Positions 22,101 to 32,645 of a stretch of DNA of 64,000 bases are shown here, in pieces. The stretch is from Rhynchopus sp. YZ270_cl-10. Lineage: Eukaryota; Euglenozoa; Diplonemea; Diplonemida; Diplonemidae. Every line of letters begins with the position of its first letter. Position 1 is the first letter of the stretch. The position numbers were made by a program, and so were the translations under genes. The stretch is taken from the NCBI GenBank assembly GCA_964035575.1, contig OZ037930.1:310001-374000 (forward strand). The letters run 5' to 3'. Below the pieces are notes generated by a model. The model worked only from the letters and a program-made list of their open reading frames with translations, ran no database searches and was not told the DNA's origin.

Positions 22101-25100
22101 TTAGACGTACAAGTGACACAATTTCAATTTTTTTGTGTGTTTTCGAGTGGCATGTTGTCCTCAGTCACCCCCGCCCTCCATTTTCACATCCTGGTGCACA
22201 TTTTCACCCCCAAGGTGCGTATGTGCACCAGGATTTGCACCCAAATGTGGGCGAGTTTAGGCGAGTTTAGGCGAGTTTTTGGCGAGTTTAGGCGAGTTTT
22301 TGGCGAGTTTTGGCGAGTAATAGGCGAGTAATGGGCGAGTAGGGCGAGTTTTTGGCGAGTTTTTCCTGAAAATCAGGAAAACGAAAAACTCGCCTAAAAA
22401 CGGCTCGCCTGCACAGTATGCCTAGGTGGGGGGGGGGGGGGGGGGGGGGGCAGTGTTGGCAGAGTACGTGTACGTTGTACTTTTTGACGTACTTTTTGGC
22501 GCCCAAATCCGTACTTTATGACCCTATATTTTACCCTGGGAATTCGACACAAGAAGTCCGTTTTGGCTGACCGCTGTGAAGCTGACCCGCATCCCCCCTC
22601 ACTCGTGCCAGTGCGAGGTAAAATTCTCCGATATGGGGTTCGTCACTTGTGCACGTCGGCACAATATGGGACCTGTGAACATTCACCGCGCCACCTCGCT
22701 GTACAAAAAACTGAGGGTGAACAGGGAGGAGTGCTGGTGGGGGGCGGAGAATCCGGAGGGGGAGAACGAACCACCGACGAAGCGGAGTAAGAAGACTGAT
22801 GACGCGCCCGTAAGCGAGATTGACTTTACTACCATTCTGTGAACCCCATCACCCCATCCCTTTTCCCCCTCCCAACTGTTCGAGGTGTAGTCATCTACAC
22901 GTACCCCCTACTGTATCCCGACTTTGTTGGACCACACGTGATCACACGTGACCGACAGGAAACACCATCTCCCATTGCTTCTTGACTCCGAGGCGTCGCT
23001 GTTCGAGAACCAGGTGCCGCTGTCTGTGAACCTGCGAGACCGCGCACATTCTTGAGAAGCCGTTTACAGCTTTGTGCCGTACTATGCCAACACTGCCATC
23101 AAACCTTTTTTTTTTGCCCCCACACTGGTACACCAGCTGCACATACCCGGCCACAAACCCAGATGTACTTTTTGTGTATTTTTTGTACTTTTTACGTACT
23201 TTTTGTACTATTGTACTATTGTACTTTTTACGTACTTTTTGAAATTGGACACGTACTCTGCCAACACTGGGGGGGGGGGTCAGTTTTTTCAGCTGGGTTT
23301 GAGGTGTTTCCTCGGTGTGGTGTAAAAAGCTATACATTTATACCGTACCCAAAAAATTTTTCGCCTGCGGCGCCATTTTTTTGTTTTTTTTTGCTCCGCA
23401 AAAAAAAAATATACAGTTCACTATGTTCCCTGGTCGTGCTGAAAAAAAAATTTGGGCAAAAAAAAACAAACTGACCCCCCCCAAACTTAAAATCTGGATT
23501 CCTGGATAAGACACTGCGTGTAAAGTTAGAAAAAAAATTTTGGGAGACATACACATTTCGCCATTCGTCCATGCCCCGCTTCTCACGGTCGAGGCGGCTG
23601 CGTTCTTCTTCAAGGCGTTCCTCTTCATAGCGTGCTTGGGCGGTGCGCTGTGCGAGGAACATGTTCTCCTCTACACGTTTGCGTTCGTCTTCGGCATGCT
23701 TGATGCGTGCTTCCTCCTGCGGCATGAGTAGGGAATAAAAGATAATCCGTCTCGCTCAGTTATCAGACAAAGATGGGAAAGAAAACCAACGTTCAAAGAT
23801 GACGCCTTTCGTGCACACACATCAAAAGAAAATGAGGTTATGACGATGGTACGTCTGCGTTCGCCAAGAGAGCTGTATCTTGAACCCCGGACATAAAGTG
23901 CAAATGAACTTGGTAATGATAAAGAACATACCGCCTGTGTCTTCTGCAACGCCATATGTAGGATCTTCTCCTCCTCCAGGCGTGCCCGGTCCTTCTCCAG
24001 CGCCTTCTTGCTCTCATGCAGGGTGTAGCGCATATTTTTGCTTTCGCTGTTTGGGTTTATGTTACGTTAGATTTCGCTTTATCAAACATTCTGTCATATT
24101 ATGTGAAGACACTGTTGCGGGTTGGGGACCGGGAGCGGGAGGGATGGTATGCCCAGTCCCCTACCAGGACTAGGACCACCCAGGACCCAGGACCCGGCTT
24201 ATTCTCATGCTCTGCCTCCCTCCCCCTTACATACTCTTCTAATCTACCCCGCTCTGCTTTGCGCTCTGCCTCGAGGTTGTGCTGACGAGCGAGGAGGTCT
24301 TGTATTTGCATGCGTTTCAGGCCTTCCGCCTCGCAGGTGTCATTGAGACGCCGCCGTTCGTCGTGCTCTGCGTCAAGGTGCGCCTCGCGCCGCTCCTCCT
24401 CCGAGAGCAGAAGGTCGCGTCTTTGGCGGTGCTCTGCATGCTGCCTGCAGCCACGCTCACCTTCCACCTTCTTGAGAAGGCTCTGCAACGACGTGCCTGC
24501 ATCGTCTGCGAGGAGAACCAGCTTTTCTCTTTGGCCTTCTTCTTCAGAGAGATGCGCTCTACGCCGTTTGGCCTCCTCCCGTTGGATGCGTCCCAGGGCA
24601 CGGTGCACCTCCAGCTCCAAATCCTTTTGATGCCGTTTGATGTGCCGCCCCGCCTCCGCCCGCTCCCGTCTCCCCTCCTCCGCCTCTCGCTGCGCTGCCC
24701 TCTCCCGCTCTCTCTCCAGATGTGCCTGCTGTTCTCCCCTCTCCTTCTGTTCCGCGGCCCGCCTTCGCTCTTCATTTTGCATTGCAACAGATGTTATCAA
24801 ATCTGATTCTTCCGTAGCCCGTTTCTCTGCGGCTCTCAGATCCGTTTCGGCCTGAAGATTTGAATTTACGAGGTTCTGCGTTTGTCGTAACCTTGCCAAC
24901 TGTTCATCCTGCTCTCTCTCTTCAAGCTCCCTGCTGCGTTGCCGGAGTGACTCCACGACGTTCTGTTGATAATGTAAATGATCTTCCATCTCCTGGCGCT
25001 CTGCACCTTCTTCACATCGTATCGTTGTACGCCCTTCATATTCCACCTGCGCAAAATCATCTCTCTCACTCTGCAGCAATGCACCCCATCGTCTCTTTAA

Positions 25101-28100
25101 CACCACATCCTCCTCTCTCGGACTCCCACTCGAAACCTCTCTCGGGGTCAACACCGGAATCGGCGGCAATGGAGACGACATAATTGGGGATTCTACCACC
25201 GCCATCTCCACCTCCATTCCACCTACGTCACATGAAGCCGGCACTGCAAACACATTGCCATTTCCATACCCCTGACCTTCACGCAGGGTCCCCCCACGCC
25301 CCACCTCCACCCCTTTTGCAGACTGCGAACCACCACCTCCTCCTCCCCCTCCCCCATACACCTCGGGAATTTGACTGTATGGTGTATCTCTTGCATCCCT
25401 TCCATCCTTCATAGTGGACGGAGTGAAAGGGGGAAGAGCGTTTTGGAGGGGAGGGTTGGAGGAGGTGGAGACCACCCCACCCCCTCCACGACCGTATGCG
25501 TTGTATGAGGTCTCGGGTTTGTGAGGTGATGGAGGGTCGAGGCTGTGGAGCAGCCGTGTATGATTCGTCGTAGCCAGGGCGAGCTGCGGAACCGGGCTGG
25601 AATTACATCCATAGGGTGAGATGGGTGGTCGCGGTGAAGCGGAGGTATAGAATCGCGGAGAAGGTACGGCAGTGGGTCCACCTTCGTATAATGTGACTTT
25701 CGGTAATGGAGGTAAAAACGCTGGATTTGAAGCACTGCAAAATGAATTTGCGACCGGTTTCTGCGGGGCCTGTTGGTAGTGTTGGAAATACGCGTCTCTC
25801 TCTCCATTCGCGCCTTTCATAACTGATTGTGAGGAGTGTTGTATTGCCGCGAAGATATCATTCCCTTTTGTCTGTGTTTCCGCAAAGTTTGCTCCGGTGT
25901 GGTTGTCTTCGATGTGGAGGGTTTTGAAGCTGGTTGACACAACGTCGTTGCGGATTTTCTTTTTCTTCTTTTTATTCGAAAAAAAGCAGCGCCAAGAAAA
26001 CACCAAACACAACACCACAACCAACACCACCGCCACTAATACCAATGACATTTCACTGCTCTTCACCTCCTCTCCTGATACCGGGTCAATCGCGCCCCCA
26101 ATTCTCCGATCCGTCTCCTTCGCTGAAGGTGCCGGAGTATAGCACGCAGTATCCGTTACACCCCCACCTAATGCACCAATTTCAAGACATTGTGGGTCCG
26201 TCTCTGAGGCAAAGGTTGTTCTTAAGCATATCAGCAGGTTTTGCTGTACCGCGGTCTCAAAGAGAAACGTAGCTGTCAAGGCAGAACCTACGGGGAGACT
26301 GATTTCACCGAATTTTGAGATAACCCGCAAGGCGGGTGCGTTGCTCCCCTCGACCAGAGGGGACCGCACAGCCGAGCAGCATTCGCCTGAAGAGTTTACA
26401 CCGGAACGCAGTTCTAATGACGTAGCAGAGGTATTTGTCCCTGCACCGCTTATCTGAAAGGCTATAGGAATGCATGCAGACAGCGCGGACACCGGTGGCA
26501 GTGTTATCTCAATGCTTTCTGCATGGATGACCCCAGCAGGGTGGTGGTGGCTGCTGTTTGCGACAACTTCGACGCAGACTCCCCAATTCCCAGAAGGGAT
26601 TTTTGTAAGAAATGTTTTCCGATATGTCGCTGGGTACGCACCACCCCCGCGGAAGAGTGTTGAACCTAACTCCAAAAACATGACATTTTCGTTAGAGATT
26701 CGGGTCGCATTGCAGAGGGAAGAAGCGAATGGGGAATGATCGTCGGGGAGTTCGATGAGAAAGACGTCGGCGTCTTGAAGAACGTTCGCGATGTTGACGG
26801 GAGATGCGTAATGGTGTGCAATGGTGTGTCCGGAGAGTGTGTACTCCCAGTGGTGCTGCAGGGTGAACGCTTCTGAGTAGACGTCTGAAGGGTCGAAGGG
26901 AAACCACCCGCCGTTGTGGCCGTTCACGACGCAGAGGACGATGCGGGTGGAGAGGGTGTTGTTGGTAGCAGTGAAGCGGATGATGTTGCGGGTGATCTCC
27001 TCTGGGCGCACGATGGCTGCGGTGGTGTCGCAGCTGTCCAGACGCACCGTGATGTTCCACGTCGCAGGCACGTTGTCCACGCTCATGACATGCTGTGGTG
27101 GGCGTAGCTCCGCAATCTGCGTGGATTCCACAACATCCACGCCCCCCAGCAACGTGAAGAACGGTGTTGTCTCGACAGTGCCGATCGCCACACGGAGACG
27201 GAACTTTAGGTTCCGCAGCTCAGCGCAGATGAGGTATCCACCAGACGCTTGGTACGGCGTGAAGATGTATTCGTGAGCCCCAGTTTTCTCCAACAATCCG
27301 TTGTTTATTGAGTGGTTTGCATCAAATAGCGTGAAATTTTGCGATTCGTCGCAAAGAAAGTTTTCCCTCACACCATCGTGCAGTACTCTAAGAAAGACGT
27401 CATTGCTGCTGAAATAGTCAGATGTAAGACTCAATTTGACACGGTTCCGCACTACAACTGGTGCATACGATAGTGCAAATTGTGGGGGCGAGACGAGACG
27501 GAGTCGACCGGCAGGTACACCTGAGACGCAACCCCAGACTTCATCTGGCCATGAAGCGGGGAGGACACTTCCAGGGACAACCACTGTGGCGTTGACGATG
27601 GGAAGGCTGAGAAGGGAGACCGCAATGCTGTCGTCGACACTCTGCCCTTCAGACACGTTGAGCAGGCCAGAGCCACAGTCGGGCACCGTCGCCAAGGTGA
27701 GGTACCCAGAGGCGACCTCGAAGTTGCGCACCGTCTGCACTTCAGCTACACCCTTCACCAGCGCATCCATGGGGAGAACGTGGCCCAGCAGGATGACGTA
27801 CCCGGTACGTGCCCAATTCGATGCATCCGCAGTCGCAACACAGACGTACACCGTCCCGGTCACATCAATAGGCAACGCAAAGCTTGCATTCCGCACCCCA
27901 TCCACCTTCTGCCACCCACCGTTCGCCACATCCATGGAACATTCACTGTCATTCGTGATTTTCACCAGATTCCCGACTCCAATATTATTCAGTTCCCCTT
28001 CCGGGGGAACATGCACACGGAGATCAAAAAAGCTCTGCATCACCAACACACCGTCGACCACCTCCTTCACCTTTGTTACCCCCAACGTCACCGGATGTTC

Positions 28101-31100
28101 TGCTACAAATGGGTTCACTGTGGCGAAGCGGCCTACCTCAACATAATGCCTCTGATCCTCACGCCCTTGCAACACCTCTGGTGGATCCACCGCAGCGAAG
28201 AGGTCCGGCGCTGGAGTGGGCACGGGTGTATGCATCTGACGAAACGGCGCTGTCATGAACGCCGCCCCACCGTGCACGCAAAGATACCCCTCAGGGTACG
28301 ACCCGGCACGCACATCCGCATAGAACTGCATACCCCAAGCACCATGCAACTCTGCCCTCCTCGAGACCCCATCAGCAATGTCACCTACCCCTTCATGCAC
28401 AACCCCTTTCGCAACAGCGAGCACCGGGCCATACAAAGTGGTATTACACGAAACATGCCCCGACACCTTCACCCACACCGGAAGCCGTCCCGACACTGCC
28501 GAAACCACAGTACGATCTGGCAGCACCTTTGGCAACGCATCGGACACATTGTGCACACCAAAGAGATTCGCGGTCAACAATACCACATCCAGCCTACCTC
28601 TAACAAAGGTCCCCGGGGAGATAAATGCATTTACACTAAACACCCCACAGGGCACCATTTTGAAGATGTTCTCAAGCGTCTGTCCTCCTTCAGAAAGAAC
28701 CCTCGCAATACGCGAAGACGACTCAGTTGATCCACCAAAATGAAAGGCAGATGAAACAACGGATGGAAGCACATCAAATACCAGCTGGAAATTCGAGCAG
28801 ATTTTCACCCTTTCCCCTGCAACAACATTAAGCGAAAACACCGCATCCTCCGGGGTAAACGAAGTGTCAAACGCACCGTCCTGATGAAGCTTTCCCGTTT
28901 CTTCTGTTATCTGCCTTTTCCGAAGTTTGAAAAACCTCCTTTCGCCTCCTTTTACTACAGTTTCTGGGTTGTCTTGCCATCCTGAAGCGTCAAACGGATT
29001 GAAATTATTGCACGGTGCGTTAGGTGTCCGTACTGTGACGTATACCCCCATATAGTGCCAAATCTCCGGAGCAAATCGTGTAGTGTTAATCCGAAGTGAG
29101 TGTGGATGGGTGTCTTCTCCTGTAGAGGAGAATGCTTCGAGAGCACGGAGTCGCGCGGGTTCAGAGACATCGACACCTCGCAGATCAACCCGCCAAGGCG
29201 TGAAGCGTTTTAATGTGCTAGAGTGGGACCGTGTGTTGCGGTTGTTCAAATCAAAGTCGAAGCCGTTTCCTGCGAATAAAGGAAGCTCTTGGGGATGTAC
29301 TGCGCCAATCGGAAGATAGTACGTTCCATCCCCTGCAGGGCCGAAGAAGTGCTCGTTTAGGTACACATGTGCGTCGGTCATTTCGATAAAGCCGCAGGCA
29401 ACAATATTCGAGTTTGTTTCCACAGCAACCCGCCGGTCTCCGGTCGCACGAAGCGGCAGTTTTGCGTCAAAAAATCCGTCACCATCAACCGAAAAGGGTC
29501 CAGAAACTCTGATAGGACTCTGCCTGGTCTGTCCATTAACGATATTCGCACGCTCCGGACAACGTTCAAAATAGAAGGAAACTGATTGAACCTGGACTGT
29601 CGTAGCATACGCAATCTGCATGATATTCGACTCCGCTATGTTTCCGATGAATGCCACATCCGGCACGACGCTCATCCCGACAGAGAAATACTCCCCTACA
29701 TTCACCCACTGCGCAATCACGGAAACACACAGATAGAACACTCCTACCTTTGGGTACACCAATGTTGCTTGGTTCGATGCGTTCAGTGGTGTGTCGTAAA
29801 AGAAATGGGTTGAATTCACATCGGCGGTGCATTCTCTCTGTTCTGATACTCTCACCGGCATGCCGTCGTACGCAGACCCACCAAAACGCACTGAAAACGG
29901 AAGCGCTTGGACCACCTGGTAGTCCTCCAAGGTGCTGTCCTTATTGTAGCGTGCGTCATACGAGGCGGCGTCGTTCGGGTGCTCAGAAGGGTCGACCACG
30001 GCGGCGGTGAAGGATTGAGAGATAGTCGTGCTTACATCTTCCATTGTAGGTTCAGGCTCTGGGGTCAAAACCATGACCGGTTCGGAAACCTCAATCGACG
30101 CGAGGTTCATCCAATAATAAAGAGAATTCGAATTTTTTGCAGAAAACACAAAATTTGGTATCAAATCTCTTTGTTTCAACGCCGCTGCCGCCCCCGGGTA
30201 TGTCTGTGTAAAGAGCGCGAGATATGGGCTCACCTCGACTGCAACGCATAAAGTATAGTTCTGCACTGTCTTTAATTCCAACGCAAGCCGTCCTTTCACC
30301 GCAGTTTCTCCCGCTTCAATGAGATTGGAAGTATTGCTGTTTTGGCACGCTTCGTGATTGACGTTCCTCCCCCCCAAGATTTTGTATGTAGCGTGAAAAC
30401 CTTCATTTCTTTTCGGTTCTTCTGCAGAAACATAAGAGAGCTTATGATCCGCAGCAGGCCCTGAGAGGAACACATCTTTTGAGAGATTCGCGATAACCGT
30501 AAAGTTTAGTGGTGTAATCGAGAGCATCGTGAGGCGTTCATTGATCACAACGTATTCTGGCAAATCATTGTCAACCTGGAGAGAGTCGACACAGATTCGC
30601 AATAATCCGGTATAACCATCCGCACGCCTTGGGAAGAAATACGCTGCGCCATCATTCCGAATGATCGAAGCGACAGAAGAATTTGAGGTAATCCCTTTTG
30701 CTGCCATCTCCTCCGCGCAATTCTCTTGCATTGAGAGGAAGCTTAACGCCCCTTTCGGTGCACCAGAAAACAGCAACACCACAGGCGTATCCTCTATAAC
30801 GTATCTCGGTTTAAATGCGTATCTTTCTCCTATTTTCAAAAAGGTTAGCCTCACCGACGGCGTCGGAAACTCTGAACACAAATCCCACATTCCCGGTAAA
30901 GGAAACAATACTGCCCCGGTTTCATCAAGACGAATATCCCCTACACTATTTGTTGCTTCCTGCTTTGGGTATGAAGTTACGTGGAGCACTCCGTTTTCTT
31001 CGATTTGGGAAGGGTTAAGAAGACATGCATCCGCAATGTTTGGTGTTCTCCATACAAAGGTAACGTTCAAACCGGATTCTGGGGTGCTTCGCTCAAATTC

Positions 31101-32645
31101 GATGCTTGCTTCACGTTGTGCGAGGATGACTCCCGAGGTTTTGAGGATGTATCCTCTGACAGTTCGTTTCCCCGCAACAATCCACCGCGACTTATCGGGA
31201 GTCTGCACACAAACAAAATACGCGCCAATGTTAATCAAATAGCGGAACACAACCTGCCCTGAGACAGCTTCCTTCATCGAATCCTCTGATACTGCATGCT
31301 CACACCCCGCTTCTGCAGCCAGCCTCACATAAGTATTGAGAGGGGACCCTCCAGTCAATCCGATTTCAGTCGGAACACCCCGCACCACTGTGTCCACCCC
31401 GCTAAGAGTATATTTATCGGAAACGGTGAGATTTCCTGCAAGAATGTAACGCCCCCTCGCAGGCTCCTTGATGCAGACAGAGAACAGACCTGGGGAGTTT
31501 AGTACTAAGACCAATCGGTATTGTGCGGTGGAGACCGGGCCGAAAATTCTGCGAGAAGTGTCTGTGCAGTCCTGCGCATCGTGGATCGCAACCAGAGACG
31601 CGGCGGAGGTGACTGCACCTCCTACGTAAATCTCCTCTTCGACCGAATTGATTACTGTTGTCGGCGCGAATCGGTACTCCACCACCGAAAGCACCCCGCT
31701 GGCCGCGAGAAACTCCCCGGACAGCTTCGGGATTTCGATGCACAAATAGTACTCTCCTTCCGGCAACGACATTGTCCCCACCACCTCTACACCAAATGCC
31801 CCAGCCAGCTGCGTCTTCTCTGATACAAACGAAGTGCACTCCACCGACTTCGAAAACGCCACCACACTATGGTCCGCATAGCCAAAGCTCCGCACCTCTA
31901 CGCTAATCGTATCGTGCCTCAACGCTGTTGAAGGCGAAAACTCGAATGGTTCACTGACCGTCACTCTCCCTATATTATAATACACGAGAGAAGGCTGCGT
32001 TCCCCCTCCAGAAGGCGACGCAGTGAACAAATGCGTATCCGGCCATTCCAAACACAGATACCCACTCTCCGTTGTTTGGAGGTAAAAAATCGCGGTGCGG
32101 TTTGCCGTTGCGACCGGACCATATATCACGCCATGCGTCACATCGCATTTCACCCGAGAAGAGAGAAACACCTTGGCCTCCTTTGGCACTCCATTTGACA
32201 GCTTCATTTCCATGCGAACCCCTTTGTATAAATGCTTCGGAAGGTATTCGAATTCATATGTCTGCAGCAACCCTGCGTCCGCTAGACTGGTTTGCCTATT
32301 ATCTGAAACGCATACCCGGTAAATGCCAACCGTATCAAGGGTAAAGACCGCTCTTTTCTGAGCATCAAGTTCACTTTGTGCTACAATTGTACCGTCTCTC
32401 ACCGCATTTCCACACAACGAAGACTCCCCATTAGAAACAATTATAGCCTTAACTGAAGACGAAGGACCGAGTATTTCAATCTCAAATGGCAACCCAACGG
32501 AAGCAGTTCCCGCCTCGCTTGCAAAGGAAAACGCAAACTGCGCGCTACACCCCACAGGGAAGCACAAAGAGAAGAAGACAACTGAAATATATAAAAACAC
32601 CAGAGGCAAGGGACGTACCCCCCGGCTGCCTTGAAATGATGCCAT
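16107..32645 (-). CDS. Giant single-pass membrane protein with Cys modules and coiled-coil tail
   Basis: Four exons: 32645-24235, 24046-23932, 23716-23553, 16506-16107. The introns are GTATGT..CAG (188, 215 and 7045 nt); phases match and the sum is 9090 nt, 3029 aa. The start MASFQGSRGVRPLPLV opens a signal peptide; an upstream ATG at 32738 is in frame but would bury it. Residues about 40-2190 are an ectodomain of repeating modules, each closing with a motif such as GIYRVCV, GEYYLCI, GLFSVCI, GAYFVCV, GVFYLCV, GTVYVCV, and with a second Cys earlier, so paired disulfides are likely. A membrane segment (VLVAVVLVVVLCLVFSW) near 2200 is followed by a Lys-rich stop, a Pro/Gly-rich tail and, from about 2500, a long Glu/Arg coiled coil running into the last exon (ESNLKHSEAEAEHAQREKER). 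The family is not recognised. It could be a surface receptor or adhesin tied to the cytoskeleton (inference). Confidence 0.85.
16736..17120 (+). pseudogene. Joined fragments of the element's two ORFs
   Basis: The first part encodes DAQRKMEAFKRCQLAVI, a diverged version of DAQRKTDAFKRLQIAAV in ORF1. Bases about 17055-17115 match ORF2 at 18645-18705 (CTCGGCAGATTCTTTTACAA). This shows an internally deleted sibling element. Confidence 0.75.
17254..18204 (+). CDS. Mobile-element ORF1, unknown function
   Basis: The product is 316 aa from MSKRSVDPTTPSPKPTKSRN, the first ATG after an acceptor-like CACAATTTCAG and a pyrimidine-rich stretch; the frame is open further upstream but crosses the inner inverted repeat. 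The N-terminus is Lys/Ser/Thr/Pro-rich and basic. A helical middle holds DAQRKTDAFKRLQIAAVVDL, a possible beta-rich part follows (HGHRVEITFHRELAAETSPA), and the tail is strongly acidic (EDDEDEEEEAGRS). The last codon overlaps the start of ORF2 by four bases (ATGA). I recognise no family. A DNA- or RNA-binding accessory protein of the element is a guess based on the basic head and acidic tail. Confidence 0.65.
   Translation: MSKRSVDPTTPSPKPTKSRNVTKSSQLEAQEASQTKTLVADFVSVFTVKKADKEVLHTPLKRLFESLFSMELKDKDGTLSKAVVTEYDLKVCKNKAETAGLSAFSLRVQKNTETQLRGVTMRKKATDAQRKTDAFKRLQIAAVVDLEEADIATLYAQKLHSSSASPTTTKHKKNTNANAKYSWPEMTRKGLRVIKDGANVRQYYCMILETGLTTISTTKTPSMHGHRVEITFHRELAAETSPAGDTTIGVNVPSSLLVDGSQDVKIHVQGGLTSVYVPLMKAVKQGLKVDSNYEVHLLGEAVDEDDEDEEEEAGRS
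18201..19655 (+). CDS. Mobile-element ORF2 with C-terminal zinc fingers, candidate transposase
   Basis: The product is 484 aa, starting MTVADKRKPDFHEWW inside the ORF1 stop. The central part is mixed alpha/beta with acidic residues in hydrophobic surroundings (RFHFDNDCSTEFFYS; HSVEHWFDPEDAH) that could belong to a nuclease core, but I cannot assign a DDE triad. Residues about 390-484 hold three Cys/His units: CVICDTNF..HYDSQH (C2H2), a CVCKGGCPWPGC unit, and CPLCTQRF..HMKQC (C2HC). Zinc fingers joined to a nuclease-like core would suit a transposase. The frame is intact. A fragment of it survives at about 17055-17115. Confidence 0.6.
   Translation: MTVADKRKPDFHEWWLMHFLPDLTKIQRGVFRKNGLQIPIRIFKIGGDHCELFSLFTGVGGPEHRSAFCASKLSERLECMHKCPRLSLQGMHDSGFTCHFASRFVNDCFTVTPALHDIKGVMQLVVKSLPDGRDAARTVIGESKNQTGSQSRQILLQLMRSTERNQLILCYAMEALIFFRFQDIPVRFHFDNDCSTEFFYSLIAYHSLMFLLEWGNEGVTHSAYAHSVEHWFDPEDAHRLTLSDELFEQINGERKRWAKNTSQATMERDLQMFELQSKHRRDVSTSLPQFSWPTPHLYSYDTIILCRCVQGKSDVWKQSAKSLNKRLETLGLGGHVGSNSRWGQKYHAKESHEETNVLKICVCDEQPWSGQNDDSDEPPDETSEESSEHEEHLCVICDTNFPSKESLFGHYDSQHRPTVVCVCKGGCPWPGCDKTNLSIRGISQHVLYNHIEDLTPKICPLCTQRFRSKSDRIDHMKQCRFEFS
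20061..20310. mobile_element. 250-bp MITE with GTTACAAGTGG repeats
   Basis: The ends are perfect 17-nt inverted copies (TACACGACGGTGAAGTA). The core is runs of an 11-mer GTTACAAGTGG, with inverse copies near the right end (CACTTGTAAC). If TA belongs to the target, the TIR starts CACGACGGTG, again a CAC terminus. Confidence 0.7.
20311..20429. repeat. G-run/C-run palindromes
   Basis: A GGGGGGGTCAGTGACCCCCCC palindrome (about 20337-20357) and TTTCTCCGGAAATTT lie here. The same kind of GGTCAGTGACC palindrome between G and C runs occurs inside the hAT insertion at about 15862-15889. Confidence 0.6.
20430..21545. repeat. Triplicated 340-nt repeat, third copy inverted
   Basis: Copy A (about 20430-20800) and copy B (about 20875-21198) are direct; copy C (about 21205-21545) is inverted. 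All share ATAGAGCAACTCACACATCC and AGGGACTTGGTGGAACTTAG. B and C are almost head to head and can form a hairpin of over 300 bp. No coding capacity. Confidence 0.85.
21592..22420. mobile_element. 829-bp TIR element with GGCGAGT arrays and 6-bp duplication
   Basis: TIRs start CATACTGTGCGGGCGAGT (right end CATACTGTGCAGGCGAG read inversely). CCTAGG flanks both ends (21586-21591, 22421-22426). Next to each TIR are runs of GGCGAGTTT variants, mostly tandem and inverted; the middle (about 21700-22240) is unique with short open frames I cannot assign. It is related to the element at 37933-38139. Confidence 0.8.
22451..23269. mobile_element. hAT-like TIR element inserted in a G run
   Basis: Both ends are inverted copies of CAGTGTTGGCAGAGTACGTG, followed inward by GTACTTTTT and ACGTACTTTTT repeats. 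Eight or more G flank each side, compatible with an 8-bp duplication of G. The interior has an 88-codon plus-strand frame (22576-22842; HNMGPVNIHRATSLYKKL, ending DFTTIL) of unknown nature, perhaps a leftover of transposon protein. Confidence 0.65.
23270..23552. repeat. Inverted repeat GGGGGGGGTCAGTTT and A/T-rich spacer
   Basis: The left arm is at about 23272-23286 and the right arm (AAACTGACCCCCCCC) at about 23468-23482. Between are T- and A-runs and GCCTGCGGCGCC. It abuts the hAT-like element, whose flanking G run forms part of the left arm. Confidence 0.45.

Larger units (their letters stand above)
16508..23552 (-). other. 7-kb intron filled with nested mobile elements
   Basis: The donor is GT|GTATGT at 23552 and the acceptor ACAAATACAG at 16508. 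Joining the exons keeps the coiled-coil frame through a split Val codon. The intron is over 30 times longer than most others here and holds at least five inverted-repeat elements. The CACGGTGG end of one element lies only about 27 nt upstream of the acceptor. Confidence 0.8.

Noticed and set aside
21861-22331. Frames inside the 829-bp element as a transposase
   Set aside because: No motif, and composition is driven by GGCGAGT repeats at the ends.
23330-24033. Separate small genes starting at internal methionines
   Set aside because: They are exons 2 and 3 of the giant gene; donors, acceptors and phases fit exactly.
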